The position numbers and the translations under genes are program-made. The notes below the pieces were generated by a model, which saw nothing but the letters and a program-made list of their open reading frames with translations, was not told the DNA's origin and searched no databases. From Melioribacteraceae bacterium (GTDB lineage Bacteria; Bacteroidota; Ignavibacteria; Ignavibacteriales; Melioribacteraceae), in NCBI GenBank assembly GCA_015493615.1, contig WGCV01000057.1, positions 1 to 43,391 on the forward strand: a DNA stretch of 43,391 nucleotides, read 5' to 3'. This document shows positions 38,162-43,391 of the stretch, piece after piece (the stretch's first letter is position 1; each line of letters starts with the position of its first letter).

Positions 38162-41083
38162 ATGAAAAGAATAATTTTTTTGTTGGCGATTTTTTTTGCC
38201 GTACAAATAAACGCACAAGTTGTTACTACCCTTCCGGAGTATCCGACACAATATGATTCGATTGTAATTACATTCGACGCCACGCAGGGCGACGGCGGAT
38301 TAGCCGGCTATACCGGAGACGTTTACGCGCACACCGGAGTAATTACAAATTTAAGCACAAGCGATACCGACTGGCGTTATGTGATCGGAGATTGGGGAAA
38401 CGATTCCAACCAGCCGAAGCTGACAAGAATCGGAACGGATCTTTATCAGCTCGTTATCGGTTATCCGAGAACTTTCTACAATGTCTCTAATCCGAGCGAG
38501 GAAATATTGAAGCTTGCTTTTGTTTTTCGCAGCGCCGGCTCAAGCGGACCGACAGGACGGGATGTAGGAGGAGCGGATATTCTTGTCGATTTATATCCCG
38601 CAGGTTTAACTATTGTTTTTAACGATCCGCAGATAAATACATCTTACGGCGACCCGCTTCGTTCCCCCATATTTTTAAATCAAGACGAAGGTTTGCCGAT
38701 TGAAGTTTCCGTAGCTGAAATCGGAGTTACGCTTTCTGTGATGAAACTTTATGTAAACGGCGTTGAGCAAACCGAAACCGGACAAAACCTTTTGGATTTT
38801 ATCTACTTCGCTTCCAACTACCTGACCGGACTAAACGAAGTTAAAGTAAAAGCATGGGATAACATTGGCGATGTCGATTCAAGTTCGTTTTTTGTAATGA
38901 CCAATCCCCAGCCGGATAATGTTCCGCCCCCGTCCGGCACAAAACCGGGAATTAATTACGGCAGCGATCCTACTCAGGTTACTTTTGAGCTTTACGCGCC
39001 ACATAAAGATTTTGTTTATCTGATAGGTGATTTCGCGGGAACCGATTGGAAAGTCGGGCCCGAATACATTATGCACCGCTATCAGCCGACGCCCGATTCC
39101 ACACTTTTCTGGATTACGCTTGAAAACTTATCGCCTGGTGAAGAATACTCATTTCAATATTATGTGGACGGAAAAATCAGAACAGCCGACCCGTACGCTT
39201 CCGAAGTTTTGGACGGCTGGAACGATCAATATATTTCGTCACAAACATATCCGAACTTAAAACCATATCCCGAGGGGAAAACATCGGAGTATGTTTCCGA
39301 GTTTCAAACGGGACAAACCCCATTCCCTTGGAATGACGAAAATTATCAACGTCCGGATAAATCAAAACTTGTTATATACGAATTGCTTATCAGGGATTTT
39401 ATTGCCGAGCATTCCTTCCAGGCTTTGAAGGACACGCTAAATTATCTCGCAAATCTCGGAGTAAACGCAATCGAGCTTATGCCGGTTAATGAATTTGACG
39501 GCAATATCAGCTGGGGATACAATCCCGCATTCTACTTTGCCGTTGATAAATATTACGGTCCCGCAGAAAAATTAAAGGAATTTGTCGAAGCTTGTCATGA
39601 AAAAGATATTGCGGTAATTCTTGATGTGGTTTGGAATCATTCCTTCGGGCAGTCTCCTTTTGTGAGATTGTACGCCGACGGAAATTACGGACCGCCGAGC
39701 GCAGATAATCCTTGGATGAATCAGCAATCGCCCCATCCTTTCGGAGTCGGCTGGGACTGGAACCACGAAAGTCCGGACACCCGCTATGTTCTCGACAGAG
39801 CCAACAAATATTGGATGGAGAAATTCCATGTTGACGGCTACCGGTATGATTTATCCAAAGGTTTTACCCAAACATACACCGGCGATGACGTAAACGCGTG
39901 GAACCAGTATGACGCATCGCGCGTTTATAATATCGAACGCATGGCTGACGCCCTTTGGAGCTATGATCCCAATGCTATTATGATTCTCGAACACTTTGCC
40001 GTTAATTCCGAAGAAACCGAGCTTTCCAACCACGGACTTCTGCTCTGGGGAAACATGAACTCTCCTTACGGACAGGCGTCAATGGGCTGGTTGAATGACA
40101 GTCAGCGCTCCTCCGATTTAAACTGGGGCTACTACGGCAACAGAGGCTGGAATAACGCCAACTTGGTTACATATATGGAAAGCCACGACGAAGACAGAAT
40201 TATGTGGAAAGACTTGGAATACGGGAACAACACAAATCCGAATTATATAATCAGAAATAACAAAGAGCTTGCCCTTCAGCGCCAGAAACTTACGGCGGCG
40301 TTTCTCTTTACCTTCCCCGGGCCAAAAATGCTGTGGCAATTCGGCGAACTCGGTTACGATAAACCTTTCCCGGACAGCAGGACAGACCCGCAGCCAATCC
40401 TTTGGAACTACAATCAGGACGTAAGCAGAGTTAAACTTTACAAGGTTTGGCAGGCGTTAATTAAGATGAGAAACATGTACGATGTTTTTAATTCTCCATA
40501 CACCGGAGTTTCGATGACTGTCGGGCAGGGAATTATCGGGCGTACAATTCATTTAAATAACGCCGATATGAATGTTACAATAGTAGGAAATTTCGGAGTA
40601 AATTACGAAGAGGTTAATCCCGATTTTCAGCACACCGGAAAGTGGTACGATTTCTTCAGCGGCGATTCGATTCAGGTAACAAACACGCAGGAACGGCTGA
40701 ATTTAGCTCCGAGCGAATTTCACATTTACACTACGCAAAAACTCTTTACTCCCGAAGATGGAATATTAACCGATGTTCAGGATGAAACGGAAGCGGGAAT
40801 TCCAAATAATTTTGCTTTAATGCAAAACTACCCGAACCCGTTTAATCCTACGACAACAATAAATTATTCAATTCCGGTCGTAGAGACAAGGCATGCCTTG
40901 TCTCTACAATTAACGGTTTTCGATATACTCGGACGCAAGGTAGCAACATTGGTAAACAAACGACAATCACCCGGGAATTATTCCGTTAAATTTGATGCCA
41001 GCAAATTAAGCTCGGGAATTTATTTCTACACATTGCGCGCCGGAGAATTTACCGCAACAAAAAAGATGATTTTGATGAAATAA
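38162..41083 (+). CDS. T9SS-secreted GH13 alpha-glucan enzyme
   Basis: The protein has 973 residues from the ATG at 38162; a TTG one codon earlier is rejected. A signal peptide (KRIIFLLAIFFAVQINAQ) is followed by an N-terminal beta domain of the kind seen in starch-binding regions (about 25-140; DWRYVIGDWG), an Ig-like segment (about 155-250) and a CBM48-like domain (about 265-360; VYLIGDFAGTDW, YYVDG). The GH13 barrel runs about 400-790: D558-G-Y-R-Y-D563 holds the nucleophile D563, LEHF the acid E610, ESHDEDR the D676, and region I is DVVWNHSF. It resembles pullulanase or branching-type GH13. The C-terminal T9SS sorting domain (about 885-973) exports and anchors it. That domain contains an in-frame 28-bp palindrome. 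It probably acts on starch or glycogen at the cell surface. Confidence 0.92.
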   Translation: MKRIIFLLAIFFAVQINAQVVTTLPEYPTQYDSIVITFDATQGDGGLAGYTGDVYAHTGVITNLSTSDTDWRYVIGDWGNDSNQPKLTRIGTDLYQLVIGYPRTFYNVSNPSEEILKLAFVFRSAGSSGPTGRDVGGADILVDLYPAGLTIVFNDPQINTSYGDPLRSPIFLNQDEGLPIEVSVAEIGVTLSVMKLYVNGVEQTETGQNLLDFIYFASNYLTGLNEVKVKAWDNIGDVDSSSFFVMTNPQPDNVPPPSGTKPGINYGSDPTQVTFELYAPHKDFVYLIGDFAGTDWKVGPEYIMHRYQPTPDSTLFWITLENLSPGEEYSFQYYVDGKIRTADPYASEVLDGWNDQYISSQTYPNLKPYPEGKTSEYVSEFQTGQTPFPWNDENYQRPDKSKLVIYELLIRDFIAEHSFQALKDTLNYLANLGVNAIELMPVNEFDGNISWGYNPAFYFAVDKYYGPAEKLKEFVEACHEKDIAVILDVVWNHSFGQSPFVRLYADGNYGPPSADNPWMNQQSPHPFGVGWDWNHESPDTRYVLDRANKYWMEKFHVDGYRYDLSKGFTQTYTGDDVNAWNQYDASRVYNIERMADALWSYDPNAIMILEHFAVNSEETELSNHGLLLWGNMNSPYGQASMGWLNDSQRSSDLNWGYYGNRGWNNANLVTYMESHDEDRIMWKDLEYGNNTNPNYIIRNNKELALQRQKLTAAFLFTFPGPKMLWQFGELGYDKPFPDSRTDPQPILWNYNQDVSRVKLYKVWQALIKMRNMYDVFNSPYTGVSMTVGQGIIGRTIHLNNADMNVTIVGNFGVNYEEVNPDFQHTGKWYDFFSGDSIQVTNTQERLNLAPSEFHIYTTQKLFTPEDGILTDVQDETEAGIPNNFALMQNYPNPFNPTTTINYSIPVVETRHALSLQLTVFDILGRKVATLVNKRQSPGNYSVKFDASKLSSGIYFYTLRAGEFTATKKMILMK
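40880..40907. repeat. 28-bp perfect palindrome inside a sorting domain (copy 1)
   Basis: The half-site GTAGAGACAAGGCA is followed directly by its exact complement. It lies in frame within the T9SS domain of the GH13 gene and encodes VETRHALSL, placed between NYSIPV and the LTVFDILGRK strand. Related domains lack this stretch. Confidence 0.95.
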
Positions 41084-41099
41084 TTTTAGTATTTTGAAT

Positions 41100-41137
41100 A
41101 TTAATTAGGAACAACTTCTGTGTTGTTCCTAATTAAT
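41100..41137. terminator. Hairpin after the T9SS GH13 gene
   Basis: A perfect 16-bp stem: ATTAATTAGGAACAAC (41100-41115), loop TTCTGT, and its complement (41122-41137). It lies 17 bp after the stop. The stem base is AT-rich and symmetric, with no long T tail. It is a likely terminator or transcript-end hairpin. Confidence 0.65.
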
Positions 41138-42650
41138 AATGCACAATAAAAACATTGAACGTAAACTTTATGTTTAATGTTTAGTATATTTGTATGGTAA
41201 TACCAAAAGGGGTATAATAATGAGGATTTTATTTCTTTCTTTTCTATTGTTACTTATCTCTTTTCCGGCTCGCGCCCAGTTTAGCGAAGTAAAAAGAGTT
41301 TTACAGTCTAAACAGTATAACGCTCATAACAGTTGGGATACTTATCTTCTGGTAAATGGAAATACAAAATTCGGAATAGGAAGCAACGGAATTATTGCGG
41401 ATGTCTATCCTTATCTAGTCTCTTACGACGGAGTCCGAGTAATATACAGCGCGGGATTTATGATGTCCGGAAATACAAATGGTGAAATTTGGTCGAACGG
41501 AATGGCTACTTCGAAAAGAATCGAAGATTACGTAAGCGGAACAATAGGCGATACATCAACTGCGGTTTATATCGTAAAATCATCCGACCCGCCGTTTGGT
41601 GAATCATGGCAAAATTGGGGCGAAGCCGTAGCAAGAGGCGCTTATTTTTACGACGGCGACGGCGATGGCGTTTACAATCCTGTTGATTTAAACGGAAACG
41701 GACAATGGGACTTGAACGAAGATTGTCCCGACATATTGGGCGACGTAACAGTTTGGTCGGTTTATAACGACGGAGTTCCTTCGGAAGACAGAGCGTTTAC
41801 CGACGTTTCTCCGCAAGGAATTGAAATTCGTCAAACTGTTTGGACAAAATACGGCGAAGATTATAATAAAAATGTTTATTACATACGTTACTCAATTGTG
41901 AACAGAGGAACGGTTGCAGACACGCTGAAAGACGTATATTTCGGACTTTGGGCGGATAACGACGTAGGCTACTACTTAGATGATTTAATCGGCTGTTCAA
42001 TTCCTACGAGAAGCGGATATACATATAATTCCGGGGATGATGAGTATTTTGGAGGAAGCGCGCCCGTTGTAATGACAACGTTATTGCAAGGACCTTACAG
42101 ATATACCGGAAATCCCGACGACGAAGCGACAAATAATATGGGCAACATCTTGGGAGTTCGTCGCATAAGCGGAGCGGTAAATGATACTATGACTTCATTT
42201 AAACAATTTTTTCAACCTCATCCAGGACAAAGCGATCCGTTAACGAAAGAACAAGTAAGATATTTTTTGTTAGGATTAAACGTAAACGGAAGATTAATTG
42301 ATCCTTGTAATTGGGTTTTTGGCGAGATTTTTGGCGAAAATTGTTCCTCGTTCAACAAACATTTTATATATTCAGGCAATCCTTATGACTCAACAGGTTG
42401 GATTAACACTTTCCCATGAAACCAAGAACAAATGCTAAATACCGGTTCGTTTGGTTTGGTTAAAGATCAACCGGTGGATATAATCGCGGCATATCATTTT
42501 TCGAAAGGCGAATCCAGTTTGCAATCAGTTGCGCTCGGTTTGGAAAAAGCGCAAGAACTGATAAACAATTTCTTCCCGGACAGCAGTAACGGACACGAAA
42601 ATGATTTACCTAAAGAATTTAAGCTCGAACAAAATTATCCAAATCCGTTT

Positions 42651-42665
42651 TCCGCCAAAGGCGGA
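42651..42665. repeat. Small palindrome TCCGCC-AAA-GGCGGA in a coding frame
   Basis: It lies between NPF and ATTISYAIP of the sorting domain and encodes SAKGG; the sister domain at 40840 has NPFNPTTTINYSIP. The same palindrome type occurs in the MITE-like elements and in the heptamer array at 34787. Confidence 0.85.
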
Positions 42666-42698
42666 CCGGCAACGACAATCTCCTACGCCATACCATCT

Positions 42699-42726
42699 GT
42701 AGAGACAAGGCATGCCTTGTCTGTAC
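42699..42726. repeat. 28-bp palindrome inside a sorting domain (copy 2)
   Basis: The same half-site, GTAGAGACAAGGCA, and its complement with one mismatch (base 42723). It encodes VETRHALSVQ in the same place as copy 1. Confidence 0.92.
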
Positions 42727-42930
42727 AATTAGCCGTTTATGACATTCTCGGAAGAAAAGTAGCCACACTCGTAAATGAAAAACAAGCGCCGGGCAAATAT
42801 TACGTTAAATTTGACGCAAGCAAATTAAGCTCGGGAGTTTATTTCTACACATTACGCGCCGGAGAATTTACCGCAACAAAAAAGATGATTTTGATGAAAT
42901 GATAGATTGTTTTAATCGTCAACAGACCAA

Positions 42931-42969
42931 CTTAGAGATTATTCATTTCACTCAGTTAGAATCTCTAAG
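42931..42969. terminator. Hairpin after the interrupted T9SS gene
   Basis: A perfect 10-bp stem, CTTAGAGATT (42931-42940) and AATCTCTAAG (42960-42969), with a 19-nt loop, 28 bp after the stop. It lacks a T run, so its role is uncertain. Confidence 0.45.
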
Positions 42970-43294
42970 TTTGTATTGGCGTAAAGGCAATGACTCACAA
43001 CTCTTCTTCTACGATGAAAATCCCAAAAAATTCTGAAACAAGAAACTCGATGATGAAGATGAAAAACTACTGTAGATCATTTATTCCTTACTTACCTGTA
43101 TCGAATGTTTTTCCACACAACTCAATACTTGCTTTGCAACAATTAATACCCCACAACTGTAAATTTATCAAGATTAATAAAGGAATACACGAAATAATGT
43201 TGTGCTCAATTAACAGATTGTAATAAAACTAAATTAAACTTTTGTAATTTGATTTAAAAAAGTAATTTTGTATTACAAAATAAGGAATTTAATA
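42970..43294. other. AT-rich gap before the last gene, no convincing gene
   Basis: A 77-codon open frame here (42990-43223) has an irregular composition and no domain, and its Met-rich start looks accidental. The other strand was also read without finding a recognisable protein. The stretch 43225-43294 probably holds the promoter of the ATPase gene. Confidence 0.4.
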
Positions 43295-43391
43295 ATGGAA
43301 CAATTAGTAATAAATAATTTTGGTGGGCTAAAAAATATAACCTTTGACATTAACACAATAAACCTCATAATTGGGCCACAAGCCTCTGGGA
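43295..43391 (+). CDS. AAA-type ATPase, N-terminal fragment (runs off right edge)
   Basis: Only the first 32 residues are visible: an N-terminal strand MEQLVINNFGGLKNITFDI, then INLIIGPQASG leading into what should be a Walker A loop GPQASGK(S/T). This beginning, a short recombination/repair-style strand followed at once by the P-loop, is typical of OLD-like and RecF/SMC-like AAA ATPases that often occur in defence modules. The rest is outside the window, so the family cannot be named. The AT-rich DNA resembles the left-edge accessory segment. Confidence 0.6.
   Translation, partial: MEQLVINNFGGLKNITFDINTINLIIGPQASG

Larger units (their letters stand above)
41220..42902 (+). pseudogene. T9SS-secreted protein of unknown function, interrupted by one in-frame TGA
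   Basis: From the ATG at 41220 (AAAAGGGG ribosome site) the frame runs 399 residues to a TGA at 42417-42419. It then continues in the same frame through NQEQMLNTGSFGL to the TGA at 42900-42902; in all 560 codons plus the stop. The first part has a signal peptide (ILFLSFLLLLISFPARAQ) and a calcium-binding-like stretch DGDGDGVYNPVDLNGNG (about 145-161), plus beta-rich modules typical of large secreted proteins of this lineage. The second part has a linker and a complete T9SS sorting domain. The text around the stop (GWINTFP*NQEQMLNTG) reads smoothly if TGA replaces a tryptophan TGG. A stop here would remove the sorting domain. Loss, read-through or a base error are all possible. Function is unknown. 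Confidence 0.75.

Noticed and set aside
42417-42475. TGA as a selenocysteine codon, with a hairpin ACCGGTT/AACCGGT at 42441-42475
   Set aside because: The hairpin begins about 20 bases after the TGA and lacks clear SECIS features. The secreted protein is no known selenoprotein type, and Trp-to-stop is simpler.
41220-42902. TGA read as tryptophan by a changed genetic code
   Set aside because: Other genes in the window, such as rpoN, end properly in TGA.
42990-43223. 77-codon frame after the T9SS gene
   Set aside because: Irregular composition, no domain and no ribosome site. It overlaps a stretch that looks non-coding.

Overview
The window looks like a chromosomal segment of a free-living member of the Ignavibacteria / Melioribacter-like branch of the Bacteroidota-Chlorobi group. 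The main sign is secreted proteins ending in the type IX secretion (T9SS) sorting domain, with the YPNPFNP and LSSGIYFY...KKMILMK signatures. Also consistent are a lone cheW, sigma-54, HslVU, and many short palindromic 'GTCATTCTGA...AGAATCTC' repeats. The lineage call is an inference from protein style, not from a marker search.

Layout. 1-3491 is an AT-rich accessory segment: the tail of an IS4-like transposase, a decapitated phospholipase-D-like gene, then three co-directional genes. These encode a protein with two PD-(D/E)XK-like nuclease motifs, a helix-hairpin-helix protein and a protein with a possible glutamine-amidotransferase-like fold. This trio is the best candidate for an undescribed (defence- or repair-like) system. 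3858-9033 holds a ClC chloride channel (minus strand), proS and cheW. 9513-17704 is a minus-strand replication operon, dnaN-recF-DUF721(DciA-like)-gyrB-gyrA, with a PLP-dependent sulphur amino acid enzyme attached at its end; dnaA is not beside dnaN. 18442-22970 holds clpB and a Fic protein. 23034-27263 holds eno, two unknown genes, tRNA-Arg(CCT) and a T9SS-domain relic. 27431-32100 is DUF3109-rpoN-ICMT-like, followed by hslV-hslU. 32369-42902 is an alpha-glucan and secretion region: two secreted GH13 enzymes, an inner-membrane protein, HU, a TonB-receptor-like outer-membrane protein, and a T9SS-secreted protein broken by one in-frame TGA. An AAA ATPase starts at the right edge.

The second strong theme is small non-autonomous mobile DNA. 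At least seven, probably eight, MITE-like elements of about 130-180 bp share an 18-bp terminal inverted repeat. Six have visible 3-bp target duplications (AAA, AAG, CTT, TTT, CTT, AAT). One is inserted in the terminal repeat of another, one carries an unrelated interior, and one separates hslU from its probable terminator. Smaller palindromes move within this background: a 14-16-bp TCCGCC/GGCGGA palindrome occurs inside the MITEs, inside a heptamer repeat and inside a coding sequence. A 28-bp palindrome is translated in frame within two T9SS sorting domains.
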